A stretch of 64,000 bases of DNA from Methylocystis sp. (GCA_002929055.1 PERY01000017.1:1-64000); one strand, 5' to 3'. Counted from the stretch's first letter, positions 9,351 to 19,821 are shown. Notes: a model not told the origin generated them from the sequence alone. Numbers and translations: made by a program.

Positions 9351-12146
9351 ATGCAGCTCGACGCACAGACCAGGGAAGCGCCGGCTCCGGCTTCGGCCGA
9401 GCCGGAGGCGCGCAGCGACCTGCCGCTCAACGAGGACATCCGCCTCCTCGGCCGGCTGCTGGGCGATGCGGTGCGCGAGCACGAAGGGGCCGAGGCCTAT
9501 GAGCGCATCGAGACGATCCGCCGCCTCTCCGTCGCCGCGAGCCGCAACAATGACGCGGACGCCGCCGCCAAGCTCGACCAGTTGCTGCGCGCCCTGACCG
9601 CCAAGGAGGCGACGGCGGTCATCCGCGCCTTTAGCTATTTCTCCCATCTCGCGAATATCGCCGAGGATCTGCATCCCCTCAAAGAGCGCGCGCGGGCGCT
9701 CGCCGAAGGCGGCGTCCTCGACGAGCCGAGCCTGTCGCGCTCCTTCAAGCATCTCCACAAATCGGCGGTCGGCGCGGGGAAGATCGCGGCGGCGCTTTCG
9801 CGCGGCTGGATTTCCCCCGTTCTCACCGCCCATCCGACGGAAGTGCGCCGCAAGAGCCTGCTCGACACGGAGCGCGCGATCTTTACGCTGCTCGCCGCCC
9901 GCGACCATCTCAAGAACAAGGCCGAGCGCGTCCAGAACGAGATGCAATTGCGCGCCCGCGTCGCGCAGCTCTGGCAGACGGAACTGCTGCGCGAATCGCG
10001 CCTCACCGTGCGCGACGAAATCGAAAATTCGCTCTCTTATTACCGCTCCACCTTCCTGCGCGAGATTCCGAGGCTCTACGCGGAGATCGAGGGAAAGCTC
10101 GAGGGGCTGCGCGTGCCGCCTTTCCTGCGCATGGGCGCCTGGGTCGGCGGCGACCGCGACGGCAATCCCAACGTGACCGCCGAGTCGCTCGCGACCGCCA
10201 TGCGCATGCAATGCGAGACGGCGCTGCGCTATTATCTCGTCGAGGTGCATGAACTCGGGGCGGAGCTGTCAATCTCCCGCCGCTACGCCGGCGCCACCAA
10301 GGCGCTCGAAGACCTCGCGGCGCGCTCGGGCGACGACAATCCGCATCGCGACAACGAGCCCTACCGCCGCGCGCTCATCGGCGTTTACTCGCGTCTCGCC
10401 GGCACGCTCGAAAAGCTTACCGGCGGCCAGGCGGTGCGTCATGCGCTGGCGCCGGGCGAGCCCTACGCCAACAGCTGGGCGCTGCTCGCCGATCTCGTCA
10501 CGATCGACGAAAGCCTGCGCGTCCACCACAGCGAGGTCATCGCCACGCAGCGTCTCGAACCGCTCATCCGCGCGGTGGAGGTCTTCGGCTTCCATCTCGC
10601 GACGCTCGATCTGCGCCAGAGCTCCGACCGGCATGAGGAGACCATCGCCGAACTCCTCGCCGCCGCGCGCGTGAGCGACGACTACGCCGCCCTCTCCGAG
10701 ATGGAGAAGCAGCAGCTTCTCATGCGGCTCCTCTCCGATCCGCGTCCCGTGCGCCTTGCGGACAAGACCTACAGCGACCGCGCGATGAGCGAGCTCGACA
10801 TTTTCGAGCGCGCGATTGAAATGCGCCGGACCTACGGCGACGAGTCGATCCGCCATTACATCGTCAGCCATACGGAGACGGTGAGCGACCTTCTGGAAGT
10901 GCTGCTGCTGCAGAAGGAATGCGGGCTGATGCGCGGCACGCTCGATCCGCGCGACGCGGAGAGCGTCACCGCCGATCTCATCATCGTGCCGCTCTTTGAA
11001 ACCATCGGCGACCTGCGCAACGCCGCGCCGATCATGCGCGCCTTCTATGCGCTGCCGGGCATTCAGCGGCTCGTCGTCAATTCCGGCGCCCAGCAGGACA
11101 TCATGCTGGGCTATTCGGACTCCAACAAGGACGGCGGCATTCTCACCAGCATCTGGGAGCTGTATCGCGCCTCGACCGCGCTCGCGGAATTCTTCTCCTC
11201 CATGCCCAATATCGTCATGCGACTCTTTCATGGCCGCGGCGGCACGGTGGGGCGCGGCGGCGGACCGAGCTATGACGCCATTCTCGCGCAGCCGCCGGGC
11301 ACGGTGAACGGCCAGATCCGCCTCACCGAACAGGGAGAGGTGATCGCAGCCAAATATTCAAATCCGCAGATCGGCCATGTGAACCTCGAGCTTCTCGTCG
11401 CCGCGACTCTGGAGGCGACGCTGCTCTCCCAGCACAAGGCGCCGCCGCCGGAATTTCTGGAGGTCGCGGAAGAACTCTCGCAGGCCGGCATGGCCGCCTA
11501 TCGCGGCCTCGTCTACGAAACAGACGGATTCGTCGACTATTTCTTCTCGGCGACGCCAATCACCGAAATCGCCTCGCTCAACATCGGGTCGCGCCCGGCC
11601 TCGCGCAAACCCTCGCGCGCGATCGAGGATCTGCGCGCGATTCCCTGGAGCTTCTCCTGGGCGCAGGCGCGCGTCGCGCTGCCGGGCTGGTTCGGCTTCG
11701 GCTCGGCGATCGCGGGCTATCTCGAGAAGGATCAGAAGGCGCGGCTCGAGCTTCTGCGCCGCATGGCGCATGAGTGGCCCTTCTTCCGCTCGCTCCTCTC
11801 CAATCTCGACATGATCCTCTCGAAGACCGATCTCGCCATCGCGCGCAATTATGCGGGGCTTGTCGAAGACCGCGCGCTCGCCGCGCGCATCTTCGCGATG
11901 ATCGAGGCGGAGCATAGGCGCTCGATCGAGGCGCTGGAGAAGATATTGGGCTCGAAGGAGCGGCTCGCCGACAATCCGACGCTCGCGCGCTCGATCAAGC
12001 ACCGCTTCCCCTATATCGCGCCGCTCAATTATCTTCAGGTCGAGCTCATCCGCCGCCATCGCGCCGGCATGACCGATCAGGAAATCCGCGAGGGCATTCT
12101 GATGTCGATCAACGGCGTCTCGGCGGGCCTGCGCAATACGGGCTGA
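9351..12146 (+). CDS. ppc: Phosphoenolpyruvate carboxylase
   Basis: 931 residues, full family length. The enzyme makes oxaloacetate from PEP and bicarbonate. The catalytic His161 lies in [11 protein letters not shown]. The other conserved blocks [34 protein letters not shown] and the C-terminal NTG are present, as is the allosteric/active-site region QGEVI..KYSNP. In serine-cycle methylotrophs this enzyme fixes CO2 on the way to malate and glyoxylate, though ppc is also common elsewhere. It is transcribed alone and is followed by a strong terminator. Confidence 0.98.
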   Translation: MQLDAQTREAPAPASAEPEARSDLPLNEDIRLLGRLLGDAVREHEGAEAYERIETIRRLSVAASRNNDADAAAKLDQLLRALTAKEATAVIRAFSYFSHLANIAEDLHPLKERARALAEGGVLDEPSLSRSFKHLHKSAVGAGKIAAALSRGWISPVLTAHPTEVRRKSLLDTERAIFTLLAARDHLKNKAERVQNEMQLRARVAQLWQTELLRESRLTVRDEIENSLSYYRSTFLREIPRLYAEIEGKLEGLRVPPFLRMGAWVGGDRDGNPNVTAESLATAMRMQCETALRYYLVEVHELGAELSISRRYAGATKALEDLAARSGDDNPHRDNEPYRRALIGVYSRLAGTLEKLTGGQAVRHALAPGEPYANSWALLADLVTIDESLRVHHSEVIATQRLEPLIRAVEVFGFHLATLDLRQSSDRHEETIAELLAAARVSDDYAALSEMEKQQLLMRLLSDPRPVRLADKTYSDRAMSELDIFERAIEMRRTYGDESIRHYIVSHTETVSDLLEVLLLQKECGLMRGTLDPRDAESVTADLIIVPLFETIGDLRNAAPIMRAFYALPGIQRLVVNSGAQQDIMLGYSDSNKDGGILTSIWELYRASTALAEFFSSMPNIVMRLFHGRGGTVGRGGGPSYDAILAQPPGTVNGQIRLTEQGEVIAAKYSNPQIGHVNLELLVAATLEATLLSQHKAPPPEFLEVAEELSQAGMAAYRGLVYETDGFVDYFFSATPITEIASLNIGSRPASRKPSRAIEDLRAIPWSFSWAQARVALPGWFGFGSAIAGYLEKDQKARLELLRRMAHEWPFFRSLLSNLDMILSKTDLAIARNYAGLVEDRALAARIFAMIEAEHRRSIEALEKILGSKERLADNPTLARSIKHRFPYIAPLNYLQVELIRRHRAGMTDQEIREGILMSINGVSAGLRNTG

Positions 12147-12167
12147 GCGGGCTGCGGGCGGCAAAGG

Positions 12168-12200
12168 AAAAAGGCGCGCCTTTGGGGCGCGCCTTTTTTT
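12168..12200. terminator. Bidirectional terminator between ppc and the EAL gene
   Basis: A perfect 10-bp stem AAGGCGCGCC / GGCGCGCCTT closes a 5-base loop. It is flanked by a run of A on the left and seven T on the right, so it can act on both strands for these convergent genes. Confidence 0.88.
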
Positions 12201-12218
12201 ATTGATCTCGCAGCTCGC

Positions 12219-14051
12219 TCACATGAAGGAGCCGGCGAGCCGACGCTTCTCCGCGCCCGCCGTCGTCGGCTGCGCGGCTGCGCGTCCATAAAGCGCGCCC
12301 TGGAAGTAATCGACGCCCCATTCGCGCAGGATGCGGGCCGTCTCCTCATCCTCCACCCATTCGGCGACGACCTTGAGCGACAAATGGCGCGCGAGATCGA
12401 TCAGCGTGCGCACGAAGAAGCGGTCGTCGGCGGAATTGACGATGTTCTGGATGAAGGCGCCGTCGATCTTCACAATGTCGAAGGCGAGGTCGCGCAGGTT
12501 GCGGAAAGAAGTGTGGCCCGCGCCGAAATCGTCCATCGCGACCTTCACGCCGAGGCGTTTGCAGGCGGCGATCAGGTTTTTGACCGTGTCGAAATCCTCG
12601 ATCATGCTGGATTCGGTGATCTCGATGATCAGCCGCGCCGCAATGCCCGGATTGATGGAGATGGCGGTGCCGAGGCGATCGGGCCATTCCGGATCGAGAA
12701 TGGAGGCGATCGAGCAGTTGACGGAGACATGCAGCTCCGGCCGCTCGGCGAGCTTCTCCAGCGCCAGCTCCATCACCCGCTGATCGAGAAGGCGCACGAG
12801 GCCGGCCTTCTCGGCGATCGGCAGGATGGCGCCCGGCGACACTTCCGAGCCGTCGGCGAGCTTCACGCGCAGCAGCGCCTCGTGGAAGGCGAGTTCGCCG
12901 CTCGACGCGTGGACGATGGGCTGGAAGGCGAGATCGACGCGGCGGTCGTTGAGCGCAGAGACGATGCTGTCGGCGACCTGCAGGGCGCGCAGCCGAGAAT
13001 CTTCGCGCGCGAGCGACGCCGTATAGGCGACGAAACGCTTGCCATTGCCCTGCCGCGCGACGTCGAGAGCCTCTTCGGCGTGCTGGAACAGCACCTGCGG
13101 GACGCGGCCCTCGCGCGGACCGATGACGCCGCCGATGCGGATGGTGGCGGGAATGGCGCCGGCCGAGGTCTCGAAGGGCGCGTCCTTCACGAGGTCGAGC
13201 AGGCGATTGGCGACGGAGAGCACCTGCTCCGTGTCGCAATTTTCGAGCACCAGCGCGAATTTATTGCCCGCGTGACGGGCGACCACGTCGCAGGGACGCA
13301 CATTTTCGCGCAGACGCCTGGCGAGGCCGGCGAGGACTTCGTCGCCGGCGTCATAGCCATAGGTGCGGTTGAGCGCGAACAGGCTCTCGAGGGCGACGAG
13401 CAGCACCGCGAAGGGCTTGCGGTCGCGCTCCGCCTGAAGGAGGAAGCGGCCGACATGTTCGGAGAGCTGGGCGCGGTTGAGCACGCCGGTCAGCGGATCG
13501 ATCTGCGAGCCGAGCGCGAGCTTGCGCTCCATCTCGTGACGCTCGGTGACGACGCGCACGACGCCGTGGGCGCTTGCGGGCTTGCCCTCGGCGTCGGCGA
13601 ACCAGCGGCCCGTGTCCTCGACCCAGACGATGGGGGAGTGGCCGAATTCGCGCGCCTGGGCGAGTCCGTAGACGACCTGAAAGGGAACGCCGTCGCCGCT
13701 GTCGCTCGCATTGGCCTGGAAGATGGCGTCGTAACGGGAGGCGCCGCCTTCTCGCGCAACGCGTTCGCCATAGGCCAGGCCGGTGCCGAGGTCGCTGCTG
13801 GCGATCGCGCCCAGGGCTTCCTCCAGATTGGGGCCCCAGGTCAGGCGGTCGGTGGCAAGATCCCAGTGATACACCACCTCGCCGATGGAGGAGAGAATCT
13901 GGCGGGGGTCGGGTCCGATGGGCGTCTCGGGCGCAGGCTCCTCCGCAGGGGCCTGCGCGGGCGGGGGCGTCAGGGGCGCTCTGAGGAGTGATGAACGAAT
14001 AGTCGCCACCGGCGCTTCCGCACCTCGGTTTGCGATGTGGCGCAATTGCAT
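12219..14051 (-). CDS. Cyclic-di-GMP phosphodiesterase, PAS-degenerate GGDEF-EAL
   Basis: 610 residues: a PAS-like region (about 50-175), a GGDEF domain (about 180-345) and an EAL domain (about 365-595). The diguanylate cyclase signature reads RHAGNKF (259-265) instead of RxGGDEF, so synthesis of c-di-GMP should be lost. The EAL half keeps its catalytic set: EALLR at 391, Asn445, ITE at 480, DDFG at 507-510, Lys528, Glu564 and Gln584. The protein is therefore predicted to hydrolyse c-di-GMP, with the dead GGDEF domain perhaps binding GTP as an activator, as shown for some relatives. No membrane segment is seen. Confidence 0.9.
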   Translation of the reverse strand: MQLRHIANRGAEAPVATIRSSLLRAPLTPPPAQAPAEEPAPETPIGPDPRQILSSIGEVVYHWDLATDRLTWGPNLEEALGAIASSDLGTGLAYGERVAREGGASRYDAIFQANASDSGDGVPFQVVYGLAQAREFGHSPIVWVEDTGRWFADAEGKPASAHGVVRVVTERHEMERKLALGSQIDPLTGVLNRAQLSEHVGRFLLQAERDRKPFAVLLVALESLFALNRTYGYDAGDEVLAGLARRLRENVRPCDVVARHAGNKFALVLENCDTEQVLSVANRLLDLVKDAPFETSAGAIPATIRIGGVIGPREGRVPQVLFQHAEEALDVARQGNGKRFVAYTASLAREDSRLRALQVADSIVSALNDRRVDLAFQPIVHASSGELAFHEALLRVKLADGSEVSPGAILPIAEKAGLVRLLDQRVMELALEKLAERPELHVSVNCSIASILDPEWPDRLGTAISINPGIAARLIIEITESSMIEDFDTVKNLIAACKRLGVKVAMDDFGAGHTSFRNLRDLAFDIVKIDGAFIQNIVNSADDRFFVRTLIDLARHLSLKVVAEWVEDEETARILREWGVDYFQGALYGRAAAQPTTAGAEKRRLAGSFM

Positions 14052-14278
14052 TACAGCCGACCCTTCAGCGCTGAATTCGGAACGCCAATTTCGCCCGTAA
14101 ATGTAAATGGCGCGTTTCGCATTTGCGCCGCGCCGGACGCATTTTTTCGCAGCACGGCGGCAAGTCTTTGGACCGAAGCCGAGTTTCGCGAGTAATATCA
14201 GCCTATTCTTCCGTCTGGACGGAGGGCGGGCGGCGTGCGAAAGACGCTGTGGAAAAATATATTGCGGAGATAGCGCGC

Positions 14279-14605
14279 ATGAGCTTCAACGACATCAGCC
14301 TCGAAGCCCTCAAGGCGGGTCTCGCCGACGGCTCCGTCCTCCTCGTCGACGTGCGCGAGGCGGATGAATTTTCCGCCGGCCACATCAAGGGCGCGCTTTT
14401 CAACCCGCTGTCGCGCTTCGACCCGTCAAAGCTCCCGGTCGCGGCCGAGGGCCAGAAGGTCGTCATCTATTGCCGCTCGGGCCGGCGCTCTGTGACCGCG
14501 ATGGAGCAGGCCCGCCTCGCCGGCCGGCGGGACGCCGACACCCATTTCGGCGGCGGCATTCTCGCCTGGCTCAACGCCGGCGAGCCGGTCGAGCAGGGAT
14601 CATAG
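14279..14605 (+). CDS. Rhodanese-like single-domain protein
   Basis: 108 residues. The rhodanese fold is clear: VDVREADEFSAGHIKGALFNP, then the active-site loop CRSGRRS with the sulfur-carrying Cys, and GGILAWLNAG at the end. The ATG at 14279 follows GCGGAGA. Single-domain rhodaneses move sulfane sulfur to cyanide, thioredoxin or partner proteins; the physiological partner is unknown. It converges on the epimerase gene. Confidence 0.9.
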   Translation: MSFNDISLEALKAGLADGSVLLVDVREADEFSAGHIKGALFNPLSRFDPSKLPVAAEGQKVVIYCRSGRRSVTAMEQARLAGRRDADTHFGGGILAWLNAGEPVEQGS

Positions 14606-14619
14606 GGCGTCCGCGCCGG

Positions 14620-15603
14620 TCAGCCCCAGAGAGCGGCGGGCGGCGGCATCATCGTCGAGCCCTCGTAGACGAGGCCCGGCTCCCTGTCCCGCGCGAGCAG
14701 CAGCGGCCCGTCGAGATCCACAAAGGTCGCCATCTGCCCGATGAATGAGGCCGGCGCCATGGCCAGCGACGTCCCCACCATGCAGCCCGCCATGATCTCG
14801 AAGCCCATTCTCCGGGCGGCCTCGGCCATGGCCATCGCTTCGGTGAGGCCGCCGGTCTTGTCGAGCTTGATGTTGACGGCGTCATAACGTCCCCGCAGCG
14901 CGTCGAGCGAGGCGGTCTCATGCGCGCTCTCGTCGGCGCAGATCGGAATCGGGCGGGCGATGGAGGCGAGCATCTCGTCCCTGCCGGCGGGTAGGGGCTG
15001 CTCCACGAGCGCCACATCGAAGCGGGCGCAGGCCGCAAGCTGGGCGACGAGGGTCTCCTCGCGCCAGGCCTCGTTGGCGTCGACGATCAGCCTCGCGTGA
15101 GGCGCGCCGGCGCGGACCGCGGCGAGACGCTCCTCGTCCCCCTCTCCGGCGAGCTTGATCTTGAGGAGAGGCCGGTCGGCGGCCTTCACCGCTGCGGCGC
15201 GCATCTCCTCGGGCGTTCCGACCGAAAGCGTATAGGCGGTCACCAGCGGCGAGAGGCGGGCGAAGCCGGCGGCGGCGAAGGCGCGTTTTCCGCTGAGTTT
15301 GGCTTCGAGATCCCACATGGCGCAGTCGACGGCGTTGCGCGCCGCGCCGGCCGGCAGGAGGCGCTGCAGCGCCGCGCGATCGGCTCCTGCCTCAATCGCG
15401 CCGCGCACCGCTTCGATCGCCGCCGCGACGCTCTCGACGCTCTCCCCATAGCGCGCGTAGGGCACGCATTCGCCGCGGCCGCAGGCGTCGCCGGCCCGCA
15501 GCGTGGCCGTTACGACCCGCGCCTCGGTCTTGGCCCCGCGCGAAATGACGAATCGGCCCGCGATGGGGTACGCCTCAATCGCAAGCGTCATCTCGATTTT
15601 CAC
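14620..15603 (-). CDS. Enolase-superfamily dipeptide epimerase (or DgcA-type racemase)
   Basis: 327 residues of the muconate-lactonising/dipeptide epimerase group. The acid-base pair and metal ligands are visible: LKIKL (KxK), IVDANEAW, VEQPLP, CADES and NIKLDKTGG. This set fits L-Ala-D/L-Glu epimerase, which recycles murein peptides. The same residues occur in the rhizobial N-acetyl-D-glutamate racemase DgcA, so substrate is not settled. No dgcN homologue is adjacent, which slightly favours the murein role. Confidence 0.85.
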   Translation of the reverse strand: MKIEMTLAIEAYPIAGRFVISRGAKTEARVVTATLRAGDACGRGECVPYARYGESVESVAAAIEAVRGAIEAGADRAALQRLLPAGAARNAVDCAMWDLEAKLSGKRAFAAAGFARLSPLVTAYTLSVGTPEEMRAAAVKAADRPLLKIKLAGEGDEERLAAVRAGAPHARLIVDANEAWREETLVAQLAACARFDVALVEQPLPAGRDEMLASIARPIPICADESAHETASLDALRGRYDAVNIKLDKTGGLTEAMAMAEAARRMGFEIMAGCMVGTSLAMAPASFIGQMATFVDLDGPLLLARDREPGLVYEGSTMMPPPAALWG

Positions 15604-15717
15604 GGCGGGGGGCTCCGATTGGGGGGCTTACGTGGTATGTGCGGCGACGCGCTTGTCGACCGCATGTCACGAAGCTAAGACCTTTTGCAAGCTTCTCCAA
15701 AGGAACCGCACAGCCGC

Positions 15718-16857
15718 ATGGCCGCCGCCGCCTCGAACCCGCCTGACGTGTCGCCCGCCGAGGGCGGCGCCCGCCTCGCGCTGGTCGGGGACTGGACGCT
15801 GGCCGCGTCGCGCCGGCTGGAGGACAAATCGCAGCAGATCGTCGACCTCGGCAAGCGCAGGGAGTTCGTGACCATCGACCTCTCGGGCGTGTCTCATCTC
15901 GACACGGCGGGCGCCTGGCTCATCAACCGGGCGCGGCGCAATCTCGCGGGGGAGCGGGTCGGAGTCGCGCTCGAACATGCGCGTCCCGAGCACGGCATCA
16001 TGCTGGAGGAGGCCGCCTATCGCGATTTCGAGGCGCCCGCCCCGCGCCGCGTTCCCGTCGTCGTCCAGCTCCTGGCTGACCTCGGTCGCGCCGTGGCCGA
16101 CGGGCTCGGAGAATTCTACCGCGGCGTCTCGTTTCTCGGCGAGTTCATGGCCGCTATGGCCTATGTCGCGACGCATCCGCGCCATTTCCGGCTGACGTCG
16201 CTCGTCGTGCACATGGAGGCGATCGGCCTGCGCAGCGCGCCGATCATCATTCTCATCAATATTCTCGTCGGCGGCATCGTCGCCCAGCAGGGCATCTTCC
16301 AGCTGCTGAGGTTCGGCGCCTCCAGCTATACGGTCAGCCTCATCGGCATTCTCGTGCTCCGTGAACTCGGCGTGCTGCTCACCTCCATCATGATCGCCGG
16401 CCGATCAGGCTCCGCGATCACGGCGGAGATCGGCTCCATGAAAATGCGCGAGGAAATCGACGCGCTGCGCGTCATGGGCCTCGATCCCATCGAAGTGCTC
16501 ATCGCCCCGCGCGTTCTCGCGCTGGTCATTTCCCTGCCGATTCTCACCTTCATCGCGGATATAGCGGCGCTTTTTGGCGGCATGCTGGTCTCCTGGGGCT
16601 ACGGCGGCATCAGCCCGGCGGCCTTCCTCTCCCTTCTCAAGGAGGCGATCGCGCTGCACACTTTCCTCGTGGGCGTGATCAAGGCGCCGTTCATGGCGCT
16701 GGTCATTGGTCTGATCGCGGCGATGGACGGGCTCGCGACGCAGGGCTCGGCCGAATCGCTCGGCCGGCAGGTCACGTCCTCTGTCGTCAAATCGATCTTC
16801 ATGGTGATCGTGCTCGACGGCCTCTTCGCCATTTTCTTTGCGGCGATCGACTATTGA
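15718..16857 (+). CDS. mlaE: MlaE-family ABC permease with N-terminal STAS domain
   Basis: 379 residues from the ATG at 15718 (a TTG at 15685 is possible). Residues about 20-100 form a STAS-like domain (VTIDLSGVSHLDTAGAWLI). In enterobacteria STAS is a separate protein, MlaB. The rest is the MlaE permease with several membrane spans and the conserved AGRSGSAITAEIGSMKM.EEIDAL loop. It transports phospholipids between the membranes to keep outer-membrane asymmetry. It is the first gene of the set E-F-D-lipoprotein, each starting within about 80 bases of the last. Confidence 0.93.
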   Translation: MAAAASNPPDVSPAEGGARLALVGDWTLAASRRLEDKSQQIVDLGKRREFVTIDLSGVSHLDTAGAWLINRARRNLAGERVGVALEHARPEHGIMLEEAAYRDFEAPAPRRVPVVVQLLADLGRAVADGLGEFYRGVSFLGEFMAAMAYVATHPRHFRLTSLVVHMEAIGLRSAPIIILINILVGGIVAQQGIFQLLRFGASSYTVSLIGILVLRELGVLLTSIMIAGRSGSAITAEIGSMKMREEIDALRVMGLDPIEVLIAPRVLALVISLPILTFIADIAALFGGMLVSWGYGGISPAAFLSLLKEAIALHTFLVGVIKAPFMALVIGLIAAMDGLATQGSAESLGRQVTSSVVKSIFMVIVLDGLFAIFFAAIDY

Positions 16858-16865
16858 GGGCGCCG

Positions 16866-17675
16866 ATGACCTCCCACGCGAAACACGGATCCGGCGGGAA
16901 GCCCGTGGGCGACGTCATCATCAGCGTGCGCGACCTTTTCGTCGGCTTCGGCGACAAGCTCGTGATGAAGGGACTCGATCTCGACGTTTATCGCGGCGAG
17001 GTGCTGGGTTTCGTCGGCGGTTCGGGGCAGGGCAAGTCGGTGTTGACGCGCGCCATTCTCGGCCTCGTGCCGACGCGCGGCGGAACGATCCGCATTTTTG
17101 GCCAGCAGCGCGACAAGCTGCCCGCTCCCGAGCGCAAGGCGCTGGAGCAGCGCTGGGGCGTGCTCTTCCAGAACGGCGCGCTCTTTTCCGGCCTCACGGT
17201 GAAGCAGAATATCCAGATGCCCATGCGCGAGACGCGCGACATATCGCCCCGGCTGATGGACGAACTCGCCATGCTGAAGATCGAGCTCGTGGGCCTGAAG
17301 CCCGACGCGGCCGACAAATTTCCGTCCGAATTGTCGGGCGGCATGATCAAGCGGGCCGCGCTCGCCCGGGCGCTTGCGCTCGATCCGGAGCTCGTGTTTC
17401 TTGACGAGCCGACGTCGGGGCTCGACCCCATTGGCGCCGCCGAATTCGACGATCTCATCGCCACCCTGCAGGAGACGTTGGGCCTGACGGTCTTCATGGT
17501 GACCCACGACCTCGACAGTCTTTATTCGATTTGCGACCGGATCGCGGCGCTCGCCGACGGCAAGGTCATCGCCGAGGGCCCGCTCGGGACGCTGCTGGCC
17601 TCCGACCACCCCTGGCTCAGGGCCTATTTCCACGGGGTTCGCGGCGGCCGGCTCGCCGCCGTCATCCCCGAGTAA
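16866..17675 (+). CDS. mlaF: MlaF-family ABC ATPase
   Basis: 269 residues. Walker A GGSGQGKSV, the signature LSGGMIKRAALARAL and Walker B VFLDEPTSGLD are intact, and the H-loop VTHDLDS follows. The GMxKR variant of the signature is typical of the Mla/MCE group. The ATG at 16866 lies 8 bases after the mlaE stop. The protein energises the permease at the inner membrane. A 30-residue N-terminal extension precedes the first strand. Confidence 0.95.
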   Translation: MTSHAKHGSGGKPVGDVIISVRDLFVGFGDKLVMKGLDLDVYRGEVLGFVGGSGQGKSVLTRAILGLVPTRGGTIRIFGQQRDKLPAPERKALEQRWGVLFQNGALFSGLTVKQNIQMPMRETRDISPRLMDELAMLKIELVGLKPDAADKFPSELSGGMIKRAALARALALDPELVFLDEPTSGLDPIGAAEFDDLIATLQETLGLTVFMVTHDLDSLYSICDRIAALADGKVIAEGPLGTLLASDHPWLRAYFHGVRGGRLAAVIPE

Positions 17676-17686
17676 GAGGACGAAGC

Positions 17687-18592
17687 ATGGAAACCCGCGC
17701 CAATTACGCGCTCATCGGCGCCTTTACTCTGGCGATGATCTTCGCGGCCTTCGGCTTCGTCTACTGGTTCTCCGGTCCGGTCCAGAGCGGCCGTCAGCAG
17801 ATATTCCAGATCGTGTTTTCTGGTTCGGTCTCCGGGCTGTCGCGGGGCTCCTCGGTGCTCTTCAATGGCGTGAAGGTTGGCGAGGTGACGCATCTCGCCA
17901 TTTCCGAGAAGGATCCGAGCAAGGTCGACGTGCTCATCAAGATCGACGAGCGCACGCCGGTGAAGACCAACACGCGCGCCCGGCTGGAGACGCGTGGCTT
18001 CACGGGCGTCGCAGATGTGCTGCTCGTTGGCGGCACGCCCGGCGCGCCCGATCTTGTCGCCGGGCCGGGAGAGAAATATCCACAGATTCAGGCTGAGCGA
18101 TCCGAAATCCAGAATCTGCTCGGCAATGTGCAGTCGCTTTCGACCAAGGCGGCGGAGGTGCTCGTCAAGATCGACAAGCTCCTCGACGACAACCAGGGCA
18201 CGATCAATGGCACGCTGAAGAACGCCGAGGCCTTCACCAAGTCGCTCGCCGACAATTCTGCGCAAATCTCCTCTTTCATAAAGGACGCGTCCGACGTCGC
18301 CCATTCGCTCAAGCCGGTCGCCGGGCGGCTGGACAAGGTGCTGGCGGCCGGCGAGCAGACGATCAAGGCGATCGACCCCAAAAAGCTCAAGACCATCACG
18401 GGCGACATGGCCGGGGCGACCACCAATCTGAAGAAATTCTCGGCGACGGGGCTGCGTCAATACGAGCAGCTCGCCATAGACGCCCGCAAGGCTGTCGACA
18501 CGCTCGAGCAGGCGATCCGCACCATCGAGCGCGACCCCTCACAGGTGCTCTGGGGTCCGTCCCAGACGGCGCCGGAATACCGCGGGCAGTGA
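17687..18592 (+). CDS. mlaD: MlaD/MCE-domain periplasmic lipid-binding protein
   Basis: 301 residues. An N-terminal signal anchor (YALIGAFTLAMIFAAFGFVYW) tethers an MCE domain (about 40-120, SGLSRGSSVLFNGVKVGEV) in the periplasm. A long helical tail follows, with heptad-like stretches from about 140 to 290. MlaD is much shorter in E. coli; the long helical tail is usual for alphaproteobacterial members and may span towards the outer membrane. The ATG lies 11 bases after the mlaF stop. Confidence 0.92.
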   Translation: METRANYALIGAFTLAMIFAAFGFVYWFSGPVQSGRQQIFQIVFSGSVSGLSRGSSVLFNGVKVGEVTHLAISEKDPSKVDVLIKIDERTPVKTNTRARLETRGFTGVADVLLVGGTPGAPDLVAGPGEKYPQIQAERSEIQNLLGNVQSLSTKAAEVLVKIDKLLDDNQGTINGTLKNAEAFTKSLADNSAQISSFIKDASDVAHSLKPVAGRLDKVLAAGEQTIKAIDPKKLKTITGDMAGATTNLKKFSATGLRQYEQLAIDARKAVDTLEQAIRTIERDPSQVLWGPSQTAPEYRGQ

Positions 18593-18669
18593 CGCTAAAG
18601 CTTTGAGGCGAGCGCGCAATCGAGTAGAAGGGCGCGGGCGGGGCTTTTCATTCTTGACGGTGGCGGGGC

Positions 18670-19260
18670 ATGTCGAAGGGGCGCAGCGGCGCGCGGCGGA
18701 GAGTCTCGTTCGCCTTTCTTCTCACCGCAGCGGCGCTGTCCCTTTCAAGTTGCGCGCAGCCCTCCCGTGAGACCTTCGACCTTGCGAGCCTGCCGGCCCC
18801 CCATGCGGCGACAGCCGGGGGCGCGCCGCTGAGCGTGCGGGAGCCCGCCGCAGTCGCGCCCACGAGCACGGACCGCGTCGTTGTGCGGGCCGCCGACGGC
18901 AGCGTCTCGATTCTCCCCGGCGTGCAATGGTCCGAGCGTCTGCCTCGTCTGATCCAGAACCGCATGATCGGCGTGCTGCAGCGCGCGGGCGTCTCGGCCG
19001 GCAAGGTCACGGCGGGCGCCAATCGCGCCCTCGCGACCGATATTCGCCGCTTCGAGATCGACGTGGCGCGCAATGTCGCGGTGGTGGAGATCGAGGCGCG
19101 CATCCTGGACGAGGCGAGCGGGACGACGCGCGCCGCCCAGCGATTCGCCGCCGAGGTTCCCGCGCCCGAGCACACCGGCGCGCCGGCGGTTTATGCGCTT
19201 ACGCAAGCTGCGAGGGAGGCGCTCTCCCGGCTTGCCGCGTGGACGCGCGGCCGCGCGTGA
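18670..19260 (+). CDS. ABC-type transport auxiliary lipoprotein (PqiC/DUF330-like)
   Basis: 196 residues. The signal sequence ends in a lipobox (LSLSSC), so the mature protein is a lipoprotein. The body matches the ABC transporter auxiliary lipoprotein family (GVQWSERLPRLIQNRMI, RRFEIDVARNVAVVEIEA), which partners MCE transporters. It ends the Mla operon in place of the soluble carrier MlaC of E. coli. Confidence 0.85.
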   Translation: MSKGRSGARRRVSFAFLLTAAALSLSSCAQPSRETFDLASLPAPHAATAGGAPLSVREPAAVAPTSTDRVVVRAADGSVSILPGVQWSERLPRLIQNRMIGVLQRAGVSAGKVTAGANRALATDIRRFEIDVARNVAVVEIEARILDEASGTTRAAQRFAAEVPAPEHTGAPAVYALTQAAREALSRLAAWTRGRA

Positions 19261-19431
19261 TCATGTTTGGCGCCTTGGAAAAGAGGGGGCTAGCGCGGCG
19301 CCCGGGCGGGTGCTAATCGAGCGCAGCAAATGCGAAATGTTCGGCCCGGCCGAACGAAGGGTATGGGTCGGCCGCCGCGGACGAATCTCGAGCGGCCGCC
19401 GCTGCCGCGAGCAGGGGAAGAGACGCGCGCC

Positions 19432-19821
19432 ATGGTGAAAATGAGCTTCGACGACACAGCCGTACGCTACGGCGCCGAACCGGGCGGCGGCGCGCCGACC
19501 AAGGTCAAAATCACCTTCGTCGATTCCAGCGGTCAGGCCCGCACGGTCGAGGGCGAAGTCGGGTCCACGGTCATGGAGACAGCGCGCCGCAACGACATCC
19601 CGCAGATCGCGGCGGAATGCGGCGGCGCCTGCGCCTGCGCCACCTGCCATGTCTATGTCGACGAAAAGTGGACGGAGAAGGCGGGCAAGGCCTCCCAGAT
19701 GGAAGAGGACATGCTCGATTTCGCCTTCGACGTGAAGCCGAATTCGCGCCTGTGCTGCCAGATCACCGTGCGGCCGGAACTCGACGGTCTCGTGGTCCAG
19801 ACCCCGGCCCAGCAGGGCTGA
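19432..19821 (+). CDS. [2Fe-2S] ferredoxin, adrenodoxin type
   Basis: 129 residues. The cluster ligands are Cys63, Cys69, Cys72 and Cys109 (C-x5-C-x2-C, then LCCQI), as in adrenodoxin/FdxB ferredoxins that serve Fe-S assembly or cytochromes P450. Start at 19432, after GGGGAAGAG; an N-terminal extension of about 20 residues precedes the fold. The next gene is a ferredoxin reductase, a natural electron donor, although a 247-base gap separates them. Confidence 0.92.
   Translation: MVKMSFDDTAVRYGAEPGGGAPTKVKITFVDSSGQARTVEGEVGSTVMETARRNDIPQIAAECGGACACATCHVYVDEKWTEKAGKASQMEEDMLDFAFDVKPNSRLCCQITVRPELDGLVVQTPAQQG

Noticed and set aside
12384-13991. A 535-codon open frame antisense to the EAL phosphodiesterase
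   Set aside because: No domain or ribosome site; the minus-strand product has all EAL catalytic residues.
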